A stretch of DNA of 64,000 nucleotides, taken from contig JAPNXP010000005.1 of NCBI GenBank assembly GCA_028753945.1, forward strand, positions 4,960,001 through 5,024,000, in the 5' to 3' direction. The notes under the pieces are model-generated. The model searched no databases. It was given only the letters and a program-made list of their open reading frames with translations, and had not been told where the DNA came from. How positions within the stretch are numbered: position 1 is the first letter of the stretch; every line of letters starts with the position of its first letter. The translations under genes were made by a program, and so were the position numbers. This DNA comes from Hexactinellida sp. DTS-2022 (lineage: Eukaryota; Porifera; Hexactinellida). Of the stretch, positions 44,901 to 50,474 are shown piece by piece.

Positions 44901-45882
44901 TAGTGAACTCCCGTTATAACCAAGTTGGATATGATAACGAAATAACCGCTTATAACGAAATGGAGATTTTCCCCCCAGAGCACTAAATGCATTAATTATT
45001 ACCGCTATAACGAAGGAATTTACAGGTCCCAAGCACTTCGTTATAACAAGAGACTGTATATACATATGAGAACACAAGGCTACCTGAGATATGGGATATG
45101 TACAGGGAGTACATTGAATCTGATAGCGGTGTTATGAGGAAACGCAACGAATTATCAGCTAGGGTGACCTTATCGCTGTCCCCAGTCTGCAGTAGCGCGT
45201 AAGGCGCGTTGGAAGCGTGTATTAACCGCGGGTCTGAGAGGATGTCTAGATCTCCGATGAGCGCCCCGGGGGAGGAGGGGAGTGGGAAGTACATATCGAT
45301 GCTCTGACCTGAATGGATACATAGTATTAGTCCCATCAGAGATAGTAGTTAGGTAATTGCAAACATTATAGGCCACTGTACTGATAATTAACTGATATAA
45401 ATGGAATAATCATACAAGTGACTATCATACTAAGTATCAATAATAGAAGTAATTACAACATAATAACTTAATAGATTATAATACAATAAGTGAGAATTTG
45501 AACAATTTCTATAAAGAATCATTCTTAAATCAGTTTATAAGAAGAAAATTACAATTATTTCGCATTATTCCGTATATTATTAAGTAAATTAGTTTGTCTA
45601 CAATTTGCATCTAAGTACTATCCATGCCAGGACTCAACTGGTGGTATTCATGATAATCAAGTGTATTGTTCATTGTATTATTAAGCGAATGAGGAGAGGG
45701 GACATTTCTAACTTAAAAAGGCTTTGATTTATTCTCTTTCCTAGCATTATCAATAATTCCCAAACAAAACCTAACAACTGATATTGTAGAGACAGTATTA
45801 TTAGAAGTAACGCAATAATTCTTGTAATTTTAAACCAGAAGAGAACTGGAGTAGAGCATGTTTCGTAGAATTTTATCCACAT
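23909..45882 (-). CDS. giant cadherin-repeat adhesion GPCR (signal peptide - about 30 CA - HormR - GAIN/GPS - 7TM)
   Basis: Twenty-one exons, 4087 residues: 45771-45882, 45084-45308, 44657-44886, 37725-38000, 37394-37676, 36796-37111, 36484-36736, 29403-36424, 29013-29350, 28456-28952, 28061-28198, 27782-28009, 27390-27723, 26944-27162, 26619-26891, 26076-26383, 25866-26015, 25410-25797, 24870-25033, 24352-24633, 23909-24136. Every junction is in phase and reads through cadherin or receptor motifs. Exon 1 (hydrophobic RIIALLLIILSLQYQLLG leader, weak GTTTTG donor) is the least certain. Many D-x-NDN-x-P boundaries mark Ca2+-binding cadherin repeats. HormR, GAIN, GPS and a family-B2-like 7TM follow, as in Flamingo/CELSR, but there are no EGF or laminin-G modules. 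Likely a surface adhesion and signalling receptor. Three opposite-strand genes lie in intron 3. Confidence 0.85.
24179..24333. mobile_element. pogo/Tigger-like MITE, family A
   Basis: TA-flanked, tacagtagaattgcattagt to ctaacgaggttctactgta. It lies in the last intron of the adhesion GPCR. Removing it leaves 60 nt. Confidence 0.85.
24668..24853. mobile_element. pogo/Tigger-like MITE, family C
   Basis: TIRs cagtagatgtcggatataag and ataaccggcatccactg, with internal repeats of ggttataagaaca. A close copy is at 43196-43373. It lies in the GPCR intron 24634-24869, which would be about 50 nt without it. Confidence 0.85.
25078..25265. mobile_element. long-hairpin MITE, family D
   Basis: TA-flanked perfect TIRs: acaggtaaacctcccaaagc at the left, and its exact complement at the right. 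Internally a segment of about 65 bp (ccatcgggagaatgatttt, then gtgccgcttctcggaggttg) is present twice in tandem. It lies in the GPCR intron 25034-25409. Confidence 0.85.
25266..25376. mobile_element. short inverted-repeat element, family E
   Basis: Abuts the family D element. Ends accacaccttttcaatata and aaaaggtgttgaccgatata match the copy at 1010-1128. Both elements share one GPCR intron. Confidence 0.6.
26426..26612. mobile_element. pogo/Tigger-like MITE, family B
   Basis: From tacagtcaactccgcttaat to taagcggagttgactgt. It lies in a GPCR intron (26384-26618), its end only 6 nt inside the donor site of the exon at 26619-26891. Removing it leaves 48 nt. Confidence 0.85.
26619..27723 (-). other. 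last cadherin-like repeat, HormR domain and N-terminal GAIN of the adhesion GPCR
   Basis: Exon 27390-27723 ends a cadherin-like repeat (VHCVDADLPETNQIEYSLE) and opens the hormone-receptor domain with FNFTWPQTEPNATARVLCP. Exon 26944-27162 completes it with VGTRVCSSAGDWQYPDLSDC, the HormR consensus of cysteines and Trp. Exon 26619-26891 is the helical first half of GAIN. No EGF cysteine spacing or laminin-G sequence occurs between the last cadherin and HormR. The donor after exon 26944-27162 is GTCTGT, the same unusual donor as in GAK. Confidence 0.82.
27186..27361. mobile_element. pogo/Tigger-like MITE, family A
   Basis: From tacagtagaacctcgttagt to attaatgaggttatactgta, TA-flanked. It lies in GPCR intron 27163-27389, leaving about 51 nt of host intron. 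Confidence 0.85.
28236..28413. mobile_element. pogo/Tigger-like MITE, family A, with duplicated right end
   Basis: From cagtagaacctcgttagtac to actaacgaggttctactgta. Just after it, a segment of about 24 bp containing the terminus (ataacgaggttctactgtat) is repeated at 28420-28444. It lies in GPCR intron 28199-28455. Confidence 0.8.
29403..36424 (-). other. 7.0-kb single exon encoding about 20 cadherin repeats
   Basis: One uninterrupted exon of 2340 codons, flanked by 52- and 59-nt introns. Canonical boundaries such as LDVNDNRPVC, SDINDNPPTL, QDSNDNPPTC, VNINDNSPVF, TDLNDNPPIC and ADANDNPPRI alternate with degenerate ones (ENLARPKPF, VNLQDPLVS, QNLNIPVAS, PENLTAPVE). Boundary types recur every fourth repeat, pointing to a duplicated four-cadherin module. 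N-glycosylation sequons (N-x-S/T) are very frequent. No EGF, LamG or transmembrane segment lies inside. Confidence 0.88.
37128..37382. mobile_element. inverted-repeat element in an adhesion GPCR intron
   Basis: Intron 37112-37393 is filled by a stretch whose ends resemble each other in inverted orientation: ttatactaaagctacgagat with cgggcaccc at the left, and cgggcaccctccgg then gataagggaggtttgagtat at the right. Probably another pogo-like MITE, single copy here. It would leave about 27-50 nt, so the exact ends are uncertain. Confidence 0.5.
38277..38372. repeat. inverted repeat around gcgcgaata
   Basis: Arms aaactactattcgtgcgcga and its near-complement tcgagcgcgaatagtagttt, separated by about 55 bp of T/A-rich DNA. 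It lies between exon 4 of the adhesion GPCR and the aminotransferase gene, inside GPCR intron 3. It may be a MITE remnant. Confidence 0.5.
38494..38549. promoter_or_regulatory. inverted repeat upstream of the aminotransferase gene
   Basis: Arms gacaaaaatggtcc and ggaccatttttgta, about 20 bp apart, ending about 50 bp before the ATG at 38600. It could be a small transposon relic or a protein-binding palindrome in the promoter. Only the symmetry is seen. Confidence 0.35.
38600..39556 (+). CDS. class-IV (fold-type IV) PLP aminotransferase/lyase-like protein
   Basis: Two exons, 38600-39300 and 39349-39556, with a 48-nt intron in phase 2; 302 residues. Family features: GVSVWDTTLQRGDGIFDI (the substrate and turn region typical of branched-chain/D-amino-acid aminotransferases and aminodeoxychorismate lyase), ELSPIKWMSYAPNMLM with Lys153 as the likely PLP Schiff-base lysine, ANKRGFEDALL, and VLEGPTFTVAW binding cofactor phosphate. 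The N-terminal arginines typical of true BCATs are not obvious, so the substrate is unknown; an aminodeoxychorismate-lyase-like or BCAT-like role is possible. No targeting peptide is seen, suggesting a cytosolic enzyme. The gene lies inside intron 3 of the adhesion GPCR on the opposite strand and is followed by CRIPT on the same strand. Confidence 0.85.
39557..39885. other. intergenic spacer between aminotransferase and CRIPT
   Basis: 329 bp of AT-rich DNA with no recognisable gene, element or RNA. It must contain the 3' end of the aminotransferase gene and the CRIPT promoter. No TATA box stands out. Confidence 0.4.
39886..40185 (+). CDS. CRIPT: CRIPT, cysteine-rich PDZ-binding protein
   Basis: Single exon, 99 residues (human 101). 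It shows MVCEKCEQKLGKVPTPDVWK, a central lysine-rich segment (SGKKSRFSPY), paired CxxC motifs (SCRLC, YCPAC, CGMCG) that bind zinc, and the C-terminal SYKQSTV PDZ ligand, matching the YKQTSV end in vertebrates. CRIPT binds the third PDZ domain of PSD-95-type scaffolds and is also part of the minor spliceosome. The conserved PDZ ligand suggests that interaction is old. Nested, like its neighbours, in adhesion GPCR intron 3. Confidence 0.96.
   Translation: MVCEKCEQKLGKVPTPDVWKDGARNTVSSGKVKLGENKLLSGKKSRFSPYSVFKSCRLCKEQLHQSGYNYCPACAYKKGICGMCGVKILDTSSYKQSTV
40463..43805 (+). CDS. LZTR1: LZTR1, kelch-BTB-BTB adaptor of CUL3 for RAS-family GTPases
   Basis: Seven exons, 785 residues, phases closing: 40463-40923, 40983-41310, 41357-41846, 41894-42059, 42279-42483, 42656-43006, 43449-43805. 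Six kelch blades (HTTVSWDGGIYTFGGDDGKK, PRYHHSAVVC, SAHGSCVYQNWLYVFAGYDG, YGHTMVAYGDSLYVFGGSAD, LFHSAAIQGSRMYIFGG), then two BTB domains with BACK-like segments (CDLKFIVGKHGEVVSAHVAI; FADILLQIGPKSFPAHKCIL then CKYFEAMFRSFMP). Order and sequence match LZTR1 throughout, which targets RIT1 and RAS proteins for CUL3-dependent ubiquitination. The first three introns are 59, 46 and 47 nt; longer ones (42060-42278 and 43007-43448) hold repeats, while 42484-42655 holds nothing recognised. The whole gene lies inside adhesion GPCR intron 3, opposite strand. Confidence 0.95.
42092..42245. mobile_element. dispersed non-coding element, family F
   Basis: Inverted relative to the copy at 1524-1720; shares ctaaatcacaaattaatgtt and gcgcgagacgctcc-type blocks. 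It lies in LZTR1 intron 4, leaving about 65 nt when removed. Confidence 0.65.
43020..43420. mobile_element. older inverted-repeat element interrupted by the family C MITE
   Basis: Flanking the family C copy are inverted arms: attggtatcctaatccatat with tcagtccatg at the left, and tcctaatcaattccaaagtc with cattacccataa at the right. Between them, ttattgaaaccataa is repeated three times. The family C element therefore seems to have inserted into an earlier element inside LZTR1 intron 6. Confidence 0.5.
43196..43373. mobile_element. pogo/Tigger-like MITE, family C
   Basis: Near-identical ends to the copy at 24668-24853 (cagtatatgtcggatataag; taaccggcatccactgta), TA-flanked. Confidence 0.85.
44054..44233. 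mobile_element. pogo/Tigger-like MITE, family A
   Basis: From tacagttaacctcgttaata to attaacgaggttctactgta. It lies between the LZTR1 stop and adhesion GPCR exon 3. The rest of 43806-44656 shows no gene or element. Confidence 0.8.
44657..45882 (-). other. N-terminal exons 1-3 of the adhesion GPCR, upstream of the nested genes
   Basis: Exon 45771-45882 supplies the leader, 45084-45308 and 44657-44886 the first cadherin-like repeats (LSIQETAPLGGTLYTFVCTD; then LFNISHHGN at the donor). Splicing in phase 0 to exon 37725-38000 gives FNISHHGN-FQVSSELSALD followed by FVPVLISCIDP, a continuous cadherin strand order, which is the evidence that these exons belong to the same gene across the 6.7-kb intron. 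Intron 45309-45770 holds nothing recognisable. Confidence 0.72.
44906..45062. mobile_element. pogo/Tigger-like MITE, family I
   Basis: Ends tgaactcccgttataaccaa and cttcgttataacaagagact are inverted partners typical of pogo-like elements, with internal gcttataacgaaa. It fills GPCR intron 44887-45083; removal leaves about 40 nt. Confidence 0.7.
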
Positions 45883-46265
45883 TTGCTACACGTGCAGTGG
45901 GTAAGCTATATTGTACTTTGCACAATAGAGCAGTGCCACTATAAGGAATCTCCAAATTCCATTAATTGTATAGGGATATTAATTCAATTAGAAGAGTTTA
46001 TCAATATTATCACCACAAATGAATATAATCGGAGCGGATAAATCGTGATTTTGAATTTCCAACCTATAATTCCATATAGCGTGGGCCATGGGGTATATTC
46101 ACAGTAAGTTTTAGAAACTCAGCTCAATAGATTTAGTAGTCAGCAGTTGGTAGATATTAGGAATTTGCTTCTCAACTTAAAAAGTTTAATATTTGAAATC
46201 AACATACAAACTATAGTATTTATGATTAAAAATAAATTTGATAGCAGCATAAGAGCGTAGAGGCG
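45883..46265. other. spacer upstream of the adhesion GPCR
   Basis: 383 bp between the GPCR start codon and the stop of the RING-SH2 gene. AT-rich, with no gene or repeat. It must hold the GPCR promoter, or its upstream exons if exon 1 is misassigned. Confidence 0.4.
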
Positions 46266-47255
46266 TTATAACTGGCTGTGGGCAGTGAACACCTGTGAGA
46301 GTTTCGCATTTCTGCCGTCGTGCATGTAAATCGAATTATGCAAATAAAATTCGACCAGTTCCTCTACAGAGGCGAATTTCTTGGAGTAGGACTCTCCGAG
46401 AATGAACGAGTTATCCTGCTTTTTCTGCACGCGGAAATGTAGTATCTGTCTCTCGTACAAAATGGATAGCGAGTAGTTGCCCGAGGTTCTCGTCATAGAG
46501 GGACGCACTACGAACCCGCCCTCAACTCCATGCGTGAGCAGGTGCTGCTCTGCTTCCTTCCGAGACATGCCTTCCCTGTACCATGGATAGTCCAGCGGGG
46601 TTATCGGGTTAGCTTCAGTTTGCTGGGCGATAGGGGAGAGCGCGCGACTCACTTGTACAAATCTAGGGGGCAGGGGAGGGGGGCTTGTGAGCTCCGCTGG
46701 GGTCAGGAGAGTCTCCACTTCCTGGTGCATGTAGTCGTCGTCAAAGCTCAATTGGAGGTGCGCCCTGTTCGGCCTGGGGGGGATGCTTGAGGGGAGCCGC
46801 GGCAAGGTACGGACGGAGGGACGGAGATAGGGGGTGGGGGAGGGGAGAGGAGATAAAGCAGCAGAACTAGCCGTCCTGTATTCACAGGATAATATGTGTT
46901 TCGTAGCACTGTCAAGCTCTCCGACCCACTCGCAGCCCTTCTCATGCAATGTGCACTTGATTTTAAAAGAGTTTATAAGTCGTCGTAAGAACATGTCTTC
47001 CTTAACTTGTAACTTGGAAATGGAGACGTTGTCTAGCGGGCATTTGAGAGAAAACCCGGAGTGAGATATGATGTACCCGATACAGGGCTTACAGAATATG
47101 TGACCGCAATTCGAGATCTGCTGGGGGTCCCTACAGACACCGCTACAAATGGCGCAGAGAAACTGCTCGACATTGTCGATGAACAAATCCCCATCGTAGC
47201 CACCTTTTATTTTCCCAACAATGACCAACAGTTCTGGACATTCTACTTGAGCCAT
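46266..47255 (-). CDS. RING finger + TRAF-type zinc finger + SH2 domain protein (probable phosphotyrosine-directed E3 ligase)
   Basis: Single exon, 329 residues. Residues 34-75 form a TRAF/RNF41-like RING (C34, C37, C50, H52, C55, C58, C72, D75; CGHIFCKPC). Residues about 100-126 form a TRAF-type finger (CTLHEKGCEWVGELDSATKH). A proline-rich linker (about 136-200) contains SH3-ligand-like PPPLPPR. Residues about 225-316 are an SH2 domain beginning WYREGMSRKEAEQHL, with FVVRPS where Arg251 is the phosphotyrosine-binding arginine, then YSLSILYERQILHFRV. The expected role is to ubiquitinate tyrosine-phosphorylated targets. CBL joins the same two functions but with a different fold order, and I know of no common animal family with this exact architecture. 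The intronless form could reflect retroposition. Confidence 0.88.
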   Translation of the reverse strand: MAQVECPELLVIVGKIKGGYDGDLFIDNVEQFLCAICSGVCRDPQQISNCGHIFCKPCIGYIISHSGFSLKCPLDNVSISKLQVKEDMFLRRLINSFKIKCTLHEKGCEWVGELDSATKHILSCEYRTASSAALSPLPSPTPYLRPSVRTLPRLPSSIPPRPNRAHLQLSFDDDYMHQEVETLLTPAELTSPPPLPPRFVQVSRALSPIAQQTEANPITPLDYPWYREGMSRKEAEQHLLTHGVEGGFVVRPSMTRTSGNYSLSILYERQILHFRVQKKQDNSFILGESYSKKFASVEELVEFYLHNSIYMHDGRNAKLSQVFTAHSQL

Positions 47256-48291
47256 TTTGTTTCGTGTTTTTAATTTTGTGTGTTTAAGTTTGTAATTTAG
47301 GTTATTATATATGGCTTTTATACTTGCTAGGCTTATGGATTCCAGTTAGTGCAGGCGGTGCTTTCTATATAGTGAAATGGAACGAATCACTTGATGCCTA
47401 TACACAACCATACAATGTACAATTGTCTGGTTTTTATGCTGAAATATAATTGATTAAGAATAATAGTTCTCTACCACATGATCTTGTAATGTCGGCAAAC
47501 CTGCTGAGTTTATTCAATAAAGTATAAAAGAGAAGAAAACTCTTTATATGGAAATAACCTCAGTAAAAGGATAAATAAATAAAGTGGTTTGTATTTTATT
47601 AGATTATAGCAAGTATATTTACCAACCGGCTAGAGAAGCTAACAACGATTGAAGAACAAGAAAAGGAAAATAATCATGTCAGCACATAAAACGATTAACC
47701 ATTGCAAACGCTGGATGATTGCAATTGAACTCACGATTGTGTAACAGCTTAGAAGATAGGAATTCAATGTAATATTACGTTATATTAATTGTAGCTAATT
47801 AAAGAATGATTAACTGGTGGTTAACATCATATAATGGCAAATAATGTATAAACCACTTACTTACCTTGCGAGCAGAGAGTTGTTGTTACTAATATTATCA
47901 AATGAAAGAGGAGATCCATTTAGCTAGAGTAGATAGACACAAAATAAGCACAGCATTAAATATTAGCAATTTAGCACATAACTATAATAGGAAGTGAGTC
48001 ATAAGAGGCAGTATCTAACTTGATTTACAAGAAAATTTAAATCTAAGTAGATTGCTTAATGTCTCTATATTAACTCTTCCAGCTAATTCTGAGAACCGAT
48101 ATTATGACACAACTACTGTTAATGAATTACGTACAATCTTAATTACCCTATTATGCAATAGGAAAGTTAATAATGGTTAAAGAAAGATAATCTACCATTA
48201 TTAGCACAAGTACAACAACAAATCAACAACAACAAACAAAGTATAGCAATGTACAGAATAATGCTAATTCTCATATTACAGACACAGTTTG
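47256..48291. other. gene-free stretch of about 1 kb
   Basis: Between the RING-SH2 start codon and the KDEL receptor stop. AT-rich, no supported ORF. A short CAA-rich tract occurs near 48211-48240. Otherwise nothing is recognised. Confidence 0.45.
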
Positions 48292-49255
48292 TTAATCTTT
48301 GCTAGGAGTAGGGGTTGTTGTTGGTAATCTTATCTTGGAACCTCTCAGCACTAAACAAGCATACAATTGGTAAGTAATCTATAACCTGTCTATAACGGTC
48401 ACCTAGAATAGGTCCCTACATGACTTCCCATATAAATAATCAACTTATATTTAACGGCCATTTTTGGTCAGCCCCTTGGGTGTCCGTATTAACATAACAA
48501 TTAAGCAGGTAGAATAAATAGAATGTACCTTTGGTGATGTATAGATAGAAGAAATCTATGTACAGCAGAGTCTGTACGATTCCGGCACTTATGGCGATGT
48601 AGTCGGAGAACCCGTCGAAGAAGTATCTGTAGAACCAATTGAGTATGTAGAGCCCGCGGTAGGAGCCCAGAGCGAAGAGGTAGTGGCTTGTTATGGACTC
48701 GGCTTCGCCCGTCTTAGAGATCATAAACAGCTGAGGGAGAACAGCTAGCGACTCCAGGTAGATAGAGAATGTCCATAGGATCTGTGTGGATAGAAAAGGT
48801 AACATAAACGTTTTGTAAATATTAGAATAAGGGTTTTACTCACTTCGATCGGAGAAAATTCATGGTTGACCAATAGAGCTAAGCCAAAGACCGGAATAAC
48901 TATAAACTCGATACGAAAGGTGTCATTCTCCGAATCATAAGAAGACTTGAATTTGAACAGCACCAAGTATATGGTAAGGTATGTTGTAAAGAGGAATAGA
49001 ACCTTCATAAAAGTATTGTAGATGGAAATGTATGTGAAGAACAAGTCCAGGTAGCGAGTAGAAAACACGATGGCAAATAATATCTGGCTCTTTCCGGAAA
49101 TACCTAATAATAAGAATAAGATTGAAACAGAAATAAATTATAGGAAATCCAGTTCAATGCTTACCTGAACAAGACCTTGTTTTCCATATTTTCATAATCA
49201 ATATTATAATAGCTATCACATGTGAGATGTCGCCTGACAGTCTAAACAGATTCAT
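48292..49255 (-). CDS. KDELR: KDEL receptor (ER lumen protein-retaining receptor)
   Basis: Four exons, 220 residues: 49165-49255, 48844-49103, 48529-48781, 48292-48350. N-terminus [20 protein letters not shown] then [16 protein letters not shown], followed by [26 protein letters not shown], and [20 protein letters not shown]: near-identical to animal KDELR. Seven-helix Golgi membrane receptor that retrieves HDEL/KDEL proteins to the ER via COPI. The tail after YLYITK is [19 protein letters not shown], keeping the basic residues used for COPI binding but longer than human. The last intron (48351-48528) contains a degraded family A-like stretch near 48460-48500. Confidence 0.95.
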
Positions 49256-49759
49256 TTTGGGATGAGAGCGAGTCAAGCGAGTACAATTTTATAATTCTGC
49301 AGTGGATTATCGTATAACTATACGGCTAGCTGTACATAACAGAGAATACAGTAACAATAAATTGATAAACGCATTGTCTATAGAGCTGACATAACAATAG
49401 ACCACAAATTAGTTGATGTAATTGTATAGTTTTCGTTTGCTGACTATTTAACTAAGCGATTGACGAACAAACTAATAAATTAGTATACTCTTCCTGTTCG
49501 GTGCATTACATAAATAATGAAATTAATATGCAGCATCACGTGTGATTAAAAATTACCTCGATGTAGTAACAATTACTGATAACTTTTAAAATTACCGTAA
49601 TCGAATGATTCTTTAAAAGGAATCAATTGCCTATTTTCTGAGAAAGTGACATTAACCAATACCAGAAAGACAAACATGTGCGTAGTTTAATCAGAAATTT
49701 ATGTCGCTTACACTTTAATTTATTGTTATTGGAACAGATAAATGCATAAAATTAATTTT
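49256..49759. other. spacer of about 500 bp
   Basis: Between the KDEL receptor start and the E2 stop. AT-rich; no ORF, RNA gene or inverted-repeat element is recognised. Confidence 0.4.
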
Positions 49760-50221
49760 CTAAGAATTAGTAGCAAATTTTAATGTCCAATTTCTCGCGT
49801 GGGTATCATAAAGTTGTTTGTTAGACATGTACAAATCTGCAAATTCCTGCACAAGCGGGTCACTGGCGTTGCATTCTAACAAAACACAATATACTTCTAA
49901 AAGAATATGAGCTACATTCGTTGAGGGATGCCAGTTCTCTAGTGAGTCAGTGCACACCCTGCCTTTACTGTTAACGTTGCAATGGTATATCTTTGTATTG
50001 AACTTAACATGGGGAGGGGCCAATGGGTAGGTGAGAGGGAACTCAATTGTGAGATAGAAAACCCCGCCTTGGTAGGGCGTGTCTGGAGGCCCGTTTAACC
50101 TAACGTTCCAGTGTGATAGGTCTTTTGCTGAGAAGGGGCAGGCGAGTATGTTAACGATAGGATCGGATTGGATTGCTCTGAACTCCTGGAGCAGGCGGTG
50201 CTGGCTCGCTGTATTAAGCAT
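49760..50221 (-). CDS. UBE2D-like ubiquitin-conjugating enzyme (E2), divergent
   Basis: Single exon, 153 residues. UBC fold motifs: WNVRLNGPPDTPYQGGVFYL, FPLTYPLAPPHVKFNTKIYH, then GRVCTDSLENWHP with Cys90 as the catalytic cysteine. The usual HPN tripeptide is HCN (residues 80-82), so the catalytic Asn is kept and Pro is replaced by Cys. The best overall resemblance is to UBE2D/UBE2E, but divergence is high (LLEVYCVLLECNASDPLV). The frame is open 25 codons upstream; the ATG at 50221 fits the family start. It transfers ubiquitin from E1 to RING or HECT ligases. Intronless and divergent, so a retrocopy origin is possible. Confidence 0.88.
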   Translation of the reverse strand: MLNTASQHRLLQEFRAIQSDPIVNILACPFSAKDLSHWNVRLNGPPDTPYQGGVFYLTIEFPLTYPLAPPHVKFNTKIYHCNVNSKGRVCTDSLENWHPSTNVAHILLEVYCVLLECNASDPLVQEFADLYMSNKQLYDTHARNWTLKFATNS

Positions 50222-50474
50222 GGTTAGTGTAATTCTGCTGACTGCTAGACTGCTAATTATTGTATAAGAGGAGTTCCTGGAGATATGATACAGCAATAAT
50301 ATAAATATTAAGCATTAAATAACCTGAAACTTAGTTGGAAATCACGACAGTTGTAACTAGAAATAAAGTTTTCCGAAATTTACCTACAAACAAACAGAGA
50401 ATCATTAGCTTGTGTTTGATTTATAGCATTATCCTAACAAATGTACACACAGATAGTAAAATACACAGGAATAG

